Assembly (NCBI GenBank): GCA_963655255.1
Contig: CAVKEB010000014.1
Coordinates: forward strand, 1 to 56,404
Reading direction: 5' to 3'
Source: CAG-791 sp963655255
GTDB taxonomy: Bacteria > Bacillota > Clostridia > Lachnospirales > Lachnospiraceae
DNA length: 56,404 bases
In this document: positions 27,201 through 33,975 of the stretch, in pieces
Position numbering within the stretch: the first letter of the stretch is position 1
Layout of the letters: the number at the start of each line of letters is the position of its first letter
Notes under the pieces: model-generated
Told to the model about the DNA's origin: nothing
Database searches by the model: none
Seen by the model: the letters and a program-made list of their open reading frames with translations, nothing else
Made by a program: the position numbers and the translations under genes

Positions 27201-27756
27201 TATCTTCGTTGTAAACACCGAAGTTTACTCCAACACCGGCGGACAGTCCTCCAAGGCTACTCCGGAAGGCGCAGTTGCTCAGTTCGCAGCAGCCGGCAAG
27301 GAGACCGTACAGAAGGATCTTGCAGCAATGGCAATGAGCTACGGCTATGTATACGTTGCTCAGATCTCCATGGGTGCAGACCGCAACCAGTGCATCAAGG
27401 CAATCGCAGAGGCTGAGGCTTATCCGGGACCGTCCCTGATCATCGCTTACGCTCCCTGCATCAACCATGGTATCCGCAAGGGCATGAACAAGGCTCAGGA
27501 TGAAGAGAAGCTGGCCGTTGAGACCGGTTACTACAACCTGTTCCGCTTCAACCCTGCTGGCGGCGACAAGAAGTTCACTCTGGACTCCAAGCCCGCAACC
27601 AAGGAGTACAGCGAGTTCCTTGGCGGAGAGGTTCGTTACACCTCCCTGCAGCGTAAGAACCCTGAGAGAGCTGCAAAGCTCTTCGCAGAGGCTGAGGCTC
27701 ACGCAAAGGCTCACTATGCTTACCTTGAGAAGCTCGGTGCCCTTTACAACAACTGA
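24241..27756 (+). CDS. nifJ: Pyruvate:ferredoxin (flavodoxin) oxidoreductase
   Basis: Central anaerobic enzyme: pyruvate + CoA to acetyl-CoA + CO2, reducing ferredoxin. At 1171 residues it is the full single-chain homodimer type. In order: the N-terminal pyruvate/TPP domain (YPITPSSVMPEHVDEWA), CoA-binding and gamma-type domains, two [4Fe-4S] cluster motifs (CIECTFCSYVCPH near 691 and CTGCGSCANVCPG near 747), the C-terminal cluster start CAGCGETPYIK near 820, and the TPP site GDGWAFDIGYGG near 963. Codon use is strongly biased, as expected for an abundant protein. TAGGAGG precedes the ATG. A ferredoxin gene lies 171 nt downstream beyond a terminator. Confidence 0.98.
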   Translation: MARKYLTMDGNEAAAHAAYAYTEVATIYPITPSSVMPEHVDEWATAGRKNIFGDVVHVTEMQSEAGAAGATHGSIVAGAMTSTFTASQGLLLMIPNIYKVAGEGLPAVFNVSARCVATHALNIFGDHSDVYACRQTGAAMLCESSVQEVMDLTPVAYCAAVDGKLPFINFFDGFRTSHEIQKIQVWDYDDLKDLIDLDKVQEFRDKALNPNHPRQMGSAQNPDIFFTTREACNTTYDEMPAIVQKYMDKVNAKLGTDYKLFNYYGAADAEQVIIAMGSVNETIEETVDYLNSQGQKVGLVKVRLYRPFSAEALIEAIPDTVKKISVLDRTKEPGSIGEPLYLDVVAALKGSKFDQVPVYTGRYGLGSKDTTPAQIIAVYNNTEKKRFTIGIDDDVTHLSLPTGKEIVTTPEGTVCCKFWGLGADGTVGANKNSIKIIGDNTDMYAQAYFDYDSKKSGGVTMSHLRFGKKPIKSTYLIHQANFVACHNPAYMRKFNMVQELVDGGSFLLNCSWSDAELEEHIPGQVKKFMYDHHINFYTIDGVKLGIETGMGPTRINTILQSAFFTITKIIPEEHAVQLMKDAAQKTYGRKGQDVVEKNWAAIDAGAKNWHKVEIPESWANAEDEGLDFKKVTSDRKDVEAFVNNIQLAVSAQEGNGLKVSDVLPYVDGSTPSGAAAFEKRGIAVNVPVWNAESCIECTFCSYVCPHAAIRPIAMTEEEAAKAPAGTVTKDLTGMPGYKFAIVVSSLDCTGCGSCANVCPGNMKAATLTMTRLEEAEPLPNEQAAFDYAVKLPIKDDVVEKFKETTVKGSQFKQPLLEFSGACAGCGETPYIKLITQLFGDRMYVANATGCSSIWGNSSPSTPYTVNAKGHGPAWSNSLFEDAAEFGYGMFLANDAIRAQLKAKVEAWGGEGSKEYLDTFTKGAENGAATDKLIAALEADGSDAAKDILKEKDYLAKKSQWIFGGDGWAFDIGYGGVDHVLASGKDVNIFVVNTEVYSNTGGQSSKATPEGAVAQFAAAGKETVQKDLAAMAMSYGYVYVAQISMGADRNQCIKAIAEAEAYPGPSLIIAYAPCINHGIRKGMNKAQDEEKLAVETGYYNLFRFNPAGGDKKFTLDSKPATKEYSEFLGGEVRYTSLQRKNPERAAKLFAEAEAHAKAHYAYLEKLGALYNN

Positions 27757-27839
27757 TGCCGACTGAATTCCGGATAAGACAGGCTATAGAAACTTAGCAT
27801 TGTCTAACCGATACGGCTGGTTGTAAGATGAACAAGATC

Positions 27840-27875
27840 AAAGGACAGGCATCCTTGGATGTCTGTCCTTTCTTC
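27840..27875 (+). terminator. Terminator of nifJ
   Basis: AAAGGACAGGCATCC (27840-27854) pairs with GGATGTCTGTCCTTT (27857-27871), one wobble, followed by CTTC. It lies between nifJ and the ferredoxin gene, which may therefore be separately or partly independently transcribed. Confidence 0.7.
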
Positions 27876-27927
27876 AAAAAATGAATGTATATTCTATACG
27901 CGAACACTTATAAGGAGGTTAATTACT

Positions 27928-28098
27928 ATGGCACGTGTTATTGGTGATGCTTGCATCAGCTGCGGCTCTTGCGCTGCTCAGTGCCCTGTTCAGGCTATTT
28001 CCCAGGGCGATGCACACTACGAAATCAATGCAGATTCCTGCATCGATTGCGGTGCTTGCGAAGCGCAGTGTCCTGTAGGCGCTATCTCTGAAGGCTGA
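27928..28098 (+). CDS. 2[4Fe-4S] clostridial-type ferredoxin
   Basis: A 56-residue electron carrier with two CxxCxxCxxxCP cluster motifs (CISCGSCAAQCP and CIDCGACEAQCP) related by internal duplication. It is the natural acceptor for NifJ immediately upstream. ATG 27928 has AAGGAGG 9 nt upstream; an upstream in-frame ATG at 27859 lies in the terminator tail and is rejected. Codon use is biased like nifJ. Confidence 0.95.
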   Translation: MARVIGDACISCGSCAAQCPVQAISQGDAHYEINADSCIDCGACEAQCPVGAISEG

Positions 28099-28136
28099 TA
28101 TCTTCTCTGTCTGAAGAGTGCAGATTTTAGGCAAAA

Positions 28137-28175
28137 GGGCGTCAGGTTTTCAACTGAAAACCTGACGCCCTTTTT
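28137..28175. terminator. Bidirectional terminator
   Basis: A perfect 16-bp stem (28137-28152 with 28155-28170) over an AC loop has a T-run on the plus side and an A-run on the other. It serves ferredoxin on the plus strand and the membrane-protein gene on the minus strand. Confidence 0.9.
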
Positions 28176-28298
28176 CATCTGTATCTTCTTTTTGCCTGTC
28201 GTCTTTTTGTTTGTACTTCTCTTTTCCCTTTCTGCCGCTGGTATCTTTCGTATCTTTTCCTCTGCCAGCTTCATCTCCGGCCGCCGTTTCTCAGCGTG

Positions 28299-29789
28299 TC
28301 AGCTGTTTTCCTGCGCCGCCCAATCATCGTAGGGGATCGCCCGGATCGACGGCACACCGTAGTATTCCTCGTAGAAAATATTGATCCAGTATCCCGGATC
28401 ATCGGTCATTTCCATCTTCTCAATCGCGGAATATTTATTATAAAAGTCCGTATGCACCAGCGGAACCGTAATCGCTTCCGCCCCTTTTTCTTTCTGCTCT
28501 TCGATATAGGCAATCCGGTTCGTTTCATCTCTCCAGATTCTGGCGAGATTCGTCCCCTCCTCTACGTACATGAAGAAAAACTGAAGAAGGAGCGCTGCCA
28601 GAATGCCGAGCCCCGCCGCCCGCAGAAGCCAGGCTCCTTCCCGGCTCTCATCGGACATAATCCTCCGCATGGCGCCGATCACTCCGATCAAAAGGAACAG
28701 TCCCGCCCCGAAGAACGCTCTCGGCTGCGTCTGTCTCGTCATCATCAGCGCATAGGAGGTCGCGGCAAACAGGAACAGATAGAGAAGAAGCTGTCTGCAT
28801 GCCCGCCGGTTTTTCTGCATGGCAAGCAGGATCAGACATACAAGTGCTGCTGCGAGCAGAATGCCGAAATACTCATGAATCACCAACGTGATCTTCTGTA
28901 CCCGCGCGAGCAGTCCCAGAAAGCCCTGATAATTTTCCTCCTCGGCATAGGAGGCCCGCAGTCTGCCTCCCGGAGACAGAACCATCACGGCAAGACCCAG
29001 AACGTTTCCGAGGATGCCTGCCAGATAGGCCGCCGGAAGCCCCTTCTTCTGCCGTGAGGATGAATTCTCTCCGTCTTCGTCCCCTGACAGATTCCGTTCT
29101 CTGTCCTTCTGAAGCTCCCACGCCGCAAGGATCAGAAGATACAAGAGACACCCACCTGAGGTATTCTCATTGCACCAGCCGGCAATCACTCCCAGGAGCA
29201 GCATGAGAACGGCTCCAACCGGCGCCGGAAGGCGTTTTCCCCTTTTCCCGGAGGATTTCACCGGCTGCCCCGCCCGTTCCAGAATATCGCGTTCCAGGGC
29301 CATAAACAGAAGGATCAGCATTGCTCCCCAGAGATAGTTGCAGGCTCCGTCCTCCCACAGAATCGTCTCCGAAAAGTCCACTGCATACAGCCATAGTCCC
29401 AGCTGAACCATCAGAAGCGTCCAGCAGTCATACCGTTTCTCCGGCGAAATCAATTTCCACATCAGAAGAGAAACAAAGACGAAGGCAAGGCTGTTCGCCA
29501 CTTTGAAAACCGGTGCCGGGAGAAACAGGAACACGCGCAAAATAAAATGCACCACGCTCCGTCCGTTCCAGGTCATGTACTGGTGATATTCCTGTGCGAA
29601 AAGATCCAGGAAGGAATCTGCCTTCTGAACCTCCATTGCATAGGCATAGTCATCCGAGAGCATCGGAGTAAAGAAATTAAATATGAAAACTGCCAGAAAA
29701 GAAAGAAGGAGGATCAGGAAAAACAGTTGTTTTTCCCGATCCCGTCCGCATCCTGCCCTTTTCTTCCCGGCTTGGAATCTTTCTGCCAT
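28299..29789 (-). CDS. Polytopic membrane protein (DUF6056-like)
   Basis: A 496-residue integral membrane protein with about ten hydrophobic segments. The first helix is followed by MLSDDYAYAM near residues 43-52, an acidic extracytoplasmic motif like those of GT-C glycosyltransferases and the DUF6056 group. A role in moving sugars from lipid carriers to wall polymers is plausible but unproven. It begins 15 nt after the dnaB stop with its own GAGG site, making it the last gene of gdpP-rplI-dnaB. Confidence 0.7.
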   Translation of the reverse strand: MAERFQAGKKRAGCGRDREKQLFFLILLLSFLAVFIFNFFTPMLSDDYAYAMEVQKADSFLDLFAQEYHQYMTWNGRSVVHFILRVFLFLPAPVFKVANSLAFVFVSLLMWKLISPEKRYDCWTLLMVQLGLWLYAVDFSETILWEDGACNYLWGAMLILLFMALERDILERAGQPVKSSGKRGKRLPAPVGAVLMLLLGVIAGWCNENTSGGCLLYLLILAAWELQKDRERNLSGDEDGENSSSRQKKGLPAAYLAGILGNVLGLAVMVLSPGGRLRASYAEEENYQGFLGLLARVQKITLVIHEYFGILLAAALVCLILLAMQKNRRACRQLLLYLFLFAATSYALMMTRQTQPRAFFGAGLFLLIGVIGAMRRIMSDESREGAWLLRAAGLGILAALLLQFFFMYVEEGTNLARIWRDETNRIAYIEEQKEKGAEAITVPLVHTDFYNKYSAIEKMEMTDDPGYWINIFYEEYYGVPSIRAIPYDDWAAQENS

Positions 29790-29804
29790 AGCTACCTCTT
29801 TTTC

Positions 29805-31160
29805 CTACTCCGGACTGCCTGCCGCGCCAGCCAGGTTGGCAAACTTCGTCAGCTCCGGCAGCCACTTGAGCTGCACCGTGCCGATGGGGCCGTTTCTTTG
29901 TTTTGCAATGATGATCTCCGCAATTCCCTTGTCCGGAGAATCCTCATGATAATACTCATCGCGGTAAATGAACATGACGATGTCCGCATCCTGCTCGATG
30001 GCTCCGGACTCGCGAAGGTCAGACAGCATCGGCCGCTTGTCGGTTCGCGATTCCACGGCACGGGACAGCTGGGACAGGGCGATCACCGGAACATTCAGTT
30101 CACGTGCTACCGCCTTCAGGGATCTGGAAATTTCCGAGATTTCCTGCTGGCGCGAGTCGGAATTCTTCGACCCGCTCCCGCTCATCAGCTGCAGGTAGTC
30201 GATGATGATCATGTCGAGGCCCTGCTCCATCTTGAATTTCATGCATTTGGAGCGAAGTGCTCCCACCGTGATCGCCGGGGTGTCATCCACCATCAGATGG
30301 GATTCTCCGATCGTCTCCGCACCTTCAATCAGATCCGCCCACTCTCCTTCGGTCAGATCGCCGGTCCGGATCTTCTGTGCATCCACGTGACTTTCCAGAG
30401 AGAACATTCGGTTGATCAGCTGTTCCTTCGACATTTCGAGAGAGAAAATCGCGACATGTTTTCCCTGCCGGACACCGCAGTTCTCCGCAATGTTCAGGAC
30501 AAAGGCCGTTTTTCCCATGGAAGGCCTTGCTGCGATCAGAATGAGATCCGCGGGCTGAAGTCCCGCCGTCTTATTGTCCAGATCCGTGAATCCGGTCGGA
30601 ATGCCGGTGATATTGCCGTTGATTTTGGAAGCCATGACGATCTTGCGCATGGCGTTGGAAACGATCTGACGGATGGTCTGAAAGTCCGATCCCTTGTTCC
30701 CCTGTGACAGACGGAAAATCTCCTCTTCCGCCTTCGTCATGACGGCCTGGGCGTCCGAGGTCCCCGCATAGGCATCGTTCGCCACATCCTCGCAGACACG
30801 GATCGTCCGCCGCATCATGGCTTTCTCCGCCACGATGCGTGCATAGCTGACGACATTGGCAGAGGTCGGCACCTGGGCAATCAGTGTGCCCAGCGTTCTC
30901 GCATCGTACATCTCCGGAGGCAGATTCTTCTCCTTGAGCTTCTCCTGAAGCGTGACCGGATCCACGGCCATTCCGCTCTGCTCCAGCTCCAGGATCGCCT
31001 CATACATAATCCCGTACTGCCTGGAATAAAAATCATCCTTCGTCAGGATCTCCATGACGCTGCCGATTGCCTGCTGGTCCATCAGCATCGCGCCGATGAC
31101 GGACATTTCCGCTTCCAGATTATGGGGCATTACCCGTTTTACCGCATCTTCTTCCGGCAT
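29805..31160 (-). CDS. dnaB: Replicative DNA helicase
   Basis: Hexameric 5'-3' helicase of the replication fork, 451 residues. The N-terminal primase-interacting domain (about 1-115) precedes the RecA-like motor with Walker A ARPSMGKT at 211-218 and the Walker B segment DMIIIDYLQLM. No intein is present. It lies 39 nt after rplI. Its likely loader is the DnaI-like protein at 2.7 kb. Confidence 0.97.
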   Translation of the reverse strand: MPEEDAVKRVMPHNLEAEMSVIGAMLMDQQAIGSVMEILTKDDFYSRQYGIMYEAILELEQSGMAVDPVTLQEKLKEKNLPPEMYDARTLGTLIAQVPTSANVVSYARIVAEKAMMRRTIRVCEDVANDAYAGTSDAQAVMTKAEEEIFRLSQGNKGSDFQTIRQIVSNAMRKIVMASKINGNITGIPTGFTDLDNKTAGLQPADLILIAARPSMGKTAFVLNIAENCGVRQGKHVAIFSLEMSKEQLINRMFSLESHVDAQKIRTGDLTEGEWADLIEGAETIGESHLMVDDTPAITVGALRSKCMKFKMEQGLDMIIIDYLQLMSGSGSKNSDSRQQEISEISRSLKAVARELNVPVIALSQLSRAVESRTDKRPMLSDLRESGAIEQDADIVMFIYRDEYYHEDSPDKGIAEIIIAKQRNGPIGTVQLKWLPELTKFANLAGAAGSPE

Positions 31161-31199
31161 CTCATTCCTCTGTCCGCAAAATGTGCGGGCCCTGACTGT

Positions 31200-31646
31200 T
31201 TATGCTTCCTTGACCAGAACGTACAGCTTGCCCGTCACTTCGGGATGAAGCTTGATCGGCACCTCATGCATTCCGAAGGACTTGATGGGCTCTTCCAGTA
31301 CAATCTTCTTCTTGTCGAGTTCAAGGCCGTGCTGCTTCTTCGCCTGCTCCGCGATCTCCTTGGAGGCAACCGAACCGAATACCTTTCCGTTCTCCCCTGC
31401 CTTCATGGTCACTTCGATTTTCAGCGTCTCCAGCTTCGCGGCAAGAGCCTTTGCCTCGGCAAGCCGCTCCGCGGCGAGCTTGTCCTCATGCTGCTTCTGA
31501 AGCTTGAGCTCATTCTTGTTCTTCTCCGTTGCCTCCACGCCGACATGCTTCGGCAGAACATAATTTCTTGCGTAACCGTCACTGACATTGACGATCTGTC
31601 CCTTTTTTCCAAGAGATTTGACATCTTCCAGCAGAATAATTTTCAT
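31200..31646 (-). CDS. rplI: 50S ribosomal protein L9
   Basis: Two-domain L9, 148 residues. The N-domain begins MKIILLEDVKSLGKKGQIVNV and the long connecting helix and C-domain follow. ATG 31646 has AGGAGG 8 nt upstream. A longer in-frame reading to 31691 would run into family S copy 2. Order gdpP-rplI-dnaB is conserved in Firmicutes. Confidence 0.97.
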   Translation of the reverse strand: MKIILLEDVKSLGKKGQIVNVSDGYARNYVLPKHVGVEATEKNKNELKLQKQHEDKLAAERLAEAKALAAKLETLKIEVTMKAGENGKVFGSVASKEIAEQAKKQHGLELDKKKIVLEEPIKSFGMHEVPIKLHPEVTGKLYVLVKEA

Positions 31647-31670
31647 GATGATTTCCTCCTTGATGCTTAA

Positions 31671-31731
31671 CTGTTCCATACCTGACGACATCGAGGATTT
31701 TCGTAAGAAAATTCGAGATGCGCTGAACAGT
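31671..31731. repeat. Family S hairpin repeat, copy 2
   Basis: CTGTTC (31671-31676) and GAACAG (31724-31729) close a domain holding a hairpin of CATCGAGGATTTTC with GAAAATTCGAGATG around GTAA. It fills the gap between gdpP and rplI, ending just before the rplI ribosome site. It shares CCTGACGA, GAAAATTCGAGATG and GAACAGT with the copy at 41 kb. Confidence 0.7.
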
Positions 31732-31745
31732 CACTTTATTTTCTC

Positions 31746-33791
31746 TTACAGCTCTCCGTCCTCGATCATGGAATCAATGGTGTGCCTGAGGAGCTCTTCC
31801 ACCTCTTCCACCGTCTTGCCTTCCATCTGTGCACCGGCGATGTTCATATGACCGCCGCCGCCCATATGCTCCATGATGATCTGTACATTCAGCTCGTCAA
31901 TGGATCTCGCGCTGACAAAAACCTTGCCCTGATACTGCGTAAGGACAAAGCTTGCCTTGATGCCTTTGATATTCAGCAGTTCATTGGCCGCCTGCGCACC
32001 CACAATGGTCGGGCTCTCCAGGCCCTCCGCCGGACAGGTGGAAATGGCGTATTCCTCGCGGTAAATCTCCGCCTGCGAAACCGCATCCGCCTTGGCCTTG
32101 TACTCCGCCGCGTCCTCGCGGAAGAGCTTGCGCACCCTGGTGACGTCCGTTCCGTTTCTTCGCAGGAATGCCGCCGCCTCAAAGGTCCGGACACCGGTTT
32201 TGCTCTGGAAATTATTGGTGTCCACCACCATACCCGCATACAGGGCATCCGCCTCTTCCTGACTCAGCTTCAGATTGTCATCCACATACTGCAGGATCTC
32301 CGAAACCATCTCACAGGCACTCGACGCGTAGGCCTCAATGTAGGAAAGGGTCGCATTCTCAATCGACTCGCTGCCCTTGCGGTGATGATCCAGAACCACA
32401 ATGGACTTGCACATTCGGAGGAGCTCCGGGCACTCCGTGATGCTCGGCTTGTTCACATCCACCACAACCAGTGCCGAATCATCCGTCACACGCTGCATCG
32501 CCTGTTCACTCGAAAGAAACAGATCCTCCGGATAGTCGCTGTTGCCCGCAAAAAGATCCACAATCGGCCGAAGGGATGCGGACACCTGGTTCAGAACAAT
32601 GTGTGCCTCCCTGCCGAGGGTCTGGCAGATCCGGTACACGCCGATTCCCGCGCCGACACAGTCGATGTCGCCCAGCCGGTGTCCCATGATGAACACCTTG
32701 TCCCGGGACGTGATGATTTCCTTCAGTGCCTCTGCCTTGACCCTTGCCTTTACGCGGGTCGTCTTCTCGACCTGCTGCGTCTTGCCGCCGTAATAGATGA
32801 TGTTACCCGGCATCTTCACCACCGCCTGATCGCCGCCGCGTCCGAGAGCAAGATCAATGGCGTTGCGGGCGAATTCATAGTTCTGTGCGTAGGACAGTCC
32901 GTCCACGCCAAAGCCGATGCTCAGCGTGATGGCCATCTCGTTGCCGATATTGACGGTCTTCGCCTCTGCGAGCAGTGCAAAATGTGCCTCCTGAAGCTGT
33001 GCCAGAGCCTGCTTGCGCAGAACAATCAGATAGCGGTCCTTCTCCACCTTGCTGCAGATTCCGTCAACCGAAGCAATGTACTTGTTCACCTGACGATCAA
33101 TCAACGCGATCAGAATAGACTTGCGGACGTCCTCCAGACCGTCCAGCGCCTCATCATAATTGTCGATATAGATAAAACCGACGACAACGCTCTGGTTGTC
33201 CACTTCCTGAATGGCAAGCCGCTCCGCCGTCTCATCAAACAGATACAGGGCAATCAGCGCTCCGCCGTAGCCGCTGTCCGCGATGATGTCCGAATCCTGC
33301 ACCATCGAATCCATCGGAATCCGCTTCATTTCCACACGGAAGCTGCTGCCCTCGTAATCGATCTTGAGGCTGATGCCGTCTTCTCCTGTGGGAAGCGTGT
33401 CCTTCGTGAGCGGCGGGAAGAATGAGCTGATCTGCTTCCTCACCGTGCGGTCCTGATGCACGACGCGGTCAAACTCGTAGTTCGTCCAGATGATGCGGCC
33501 CGTGTCATCCAGAACACAGTACGGAATCTCCAGATTCTTCAGGAGCCTTTTCTGAACCTGTCCGTACTCCGTCGCAAAGCTGACCATCTCATTGACAATG
33601 AGCGTTCTGCTGTGCAGGCGGAGCGCAATAACCACCACAAAATAGCTGATAGTGAAAACCAGAAGCACCAGACCAGACGGCCAGTGCATAAACAAAATCA
33701 GAATATTGATGAGAAGCAGGAAAAATCCCAGCCTCATCGGAGCATCGAAATATCCGGATACCCGCTTCTTGAATTTCATCTGATTGCCCAT
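31746..33791 (-). CDS. gdpP: Cyclic-di-AMP phosphodiesterase GdpP
   Basis: A 681-residue membrane-bound enzyme that hydrolyses c-di-AMP to pApA. Two membrane helices (about 19-36 and 40-58) precede a degenerate PAS domain (85-190), a degenerate GGDEF domain (about 205-320, FIYIDNYDEAL instead of GGDEF) and a DHH/DHHA1 phosphoesterase (MGHRLGDIDCVG at 369-380, LDHH at 467-470, GGGGHMNIAG near the end). Controls potassium, wall stress and osmolyte responses in Firmicutes. Its ribosome site is the tail of family R copy A; an extended -10 promoter overlaps the GH3 stop. Confidence 0.95.
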   Translation of the reverse strand: MGNQMKFKKRVSGYFDAPMRLGFFLLLINILILFMHWPSGLVLLVFTISYFVVVIALRLHSRTLIVNEMVSFATEYGQVQKRLLKNLEIPYCVLDDTGRIIWTNYEFDRVVHQDRTVRKQISSFFPPLTKDTLPTGEDGISLKIDYEGSSFRVEMKRIPMDSMVQDSDIIADSGYGGALIALYLFDETAERLAIQEVDNQSVVVGFIYIDNYDEALDGLEDVRKSILIALIDRQVNKYIASVDGICSKVEKDRYLIVLRKQALAQLQEAHFALLAEAKTVNIGNEMAITLSIGFGVDGLSYAQNYEFARNAIDLALGRGGDQAVVKMPGNIIYYGGKTQQVEKTTRVKARVKAEALKEIITSRDKVFIMGHRLGDIDCVGAGIGVYRICQTLGREAHIVLNQVSASLRPIVDLFAGNSDYPEDLFLSSEQAMQRVTDDSALVVVDVNKPSITECPELLRMCKSIVVLDHHRKGSESIENATLSYIEAYASSACEMVSEILQYVDDNLKLSQEEADALYAGMVVDTNNFQSKTGVRTFEAAAFLRRNGTDVTRVRKLFREDAAEYKAKADAVSQAEIYREEYAISTCPAEGLESPTIVGAQAANELLNIKGIKASFVLTQYQGKVFVSARSIDELNVQIIMEHMGGGGHMNIAGAQMEGKTVEEVEELLRHTIDSMIEDGEL

Positions 33792-33800
33792 TCTTTTCTA

Positions 33801-33863
33801 CCCCGCTGAGGCAAAATCCGCGAAGGTGATTTTGCCGAATGCGGCAGCCGGTGCGTCAGCAAG
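33801..33863 (-). repeat. Family R leader repeat, copy A (short), before gdpP
   Basis: Read towards gdpP, it runs from CTGACGCACCGGCTGCCGC through CATTCGGCAAAA and GCGGATTTTGCC to the tail CCTCAGCGGGG, about 9 nt before the ATG. The inner GAAGATGTC hairpin of other copies is missing, so GGCAAAA and TTTTGCC are joined by a short loop. The tail is GCGGGG rather than GTGAGG. Confidence 0.8.
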
Positions 33864-33966
33864 AGAAGAGCTCCGCACCATGTTCTGCGCATATATTCGC
33901 AACTGCTCCGGTCCTCCCGGATTCCCTGCCGCAGCTCCGATTCTTCCAGCGGCAACAGTCATGTAG

Positions 33967-33975
33967 ATTATATCA
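33967..33975 (-). promoter_or_regulatory. Extended -10 promoter of the gdpP-rplI-dnaB operon
   Basis: TGATATAAT on the minus strand; its TGA is the stop codon of the GH3 gene. No good -35 is evident, which extended -10 promoters tolerate. It would give a leader of about 170 nt containing family R copy A. Confidence 0.45.

Noticed and set aside
24337..27714. Minus-strand open frame of 1125 codons opposite nifJ
   Set aside because: It mirrors the strong codon bias of nifJ, which leaves few antisense stops; the translated sequence is Cys/Leu/Val-rich noise.
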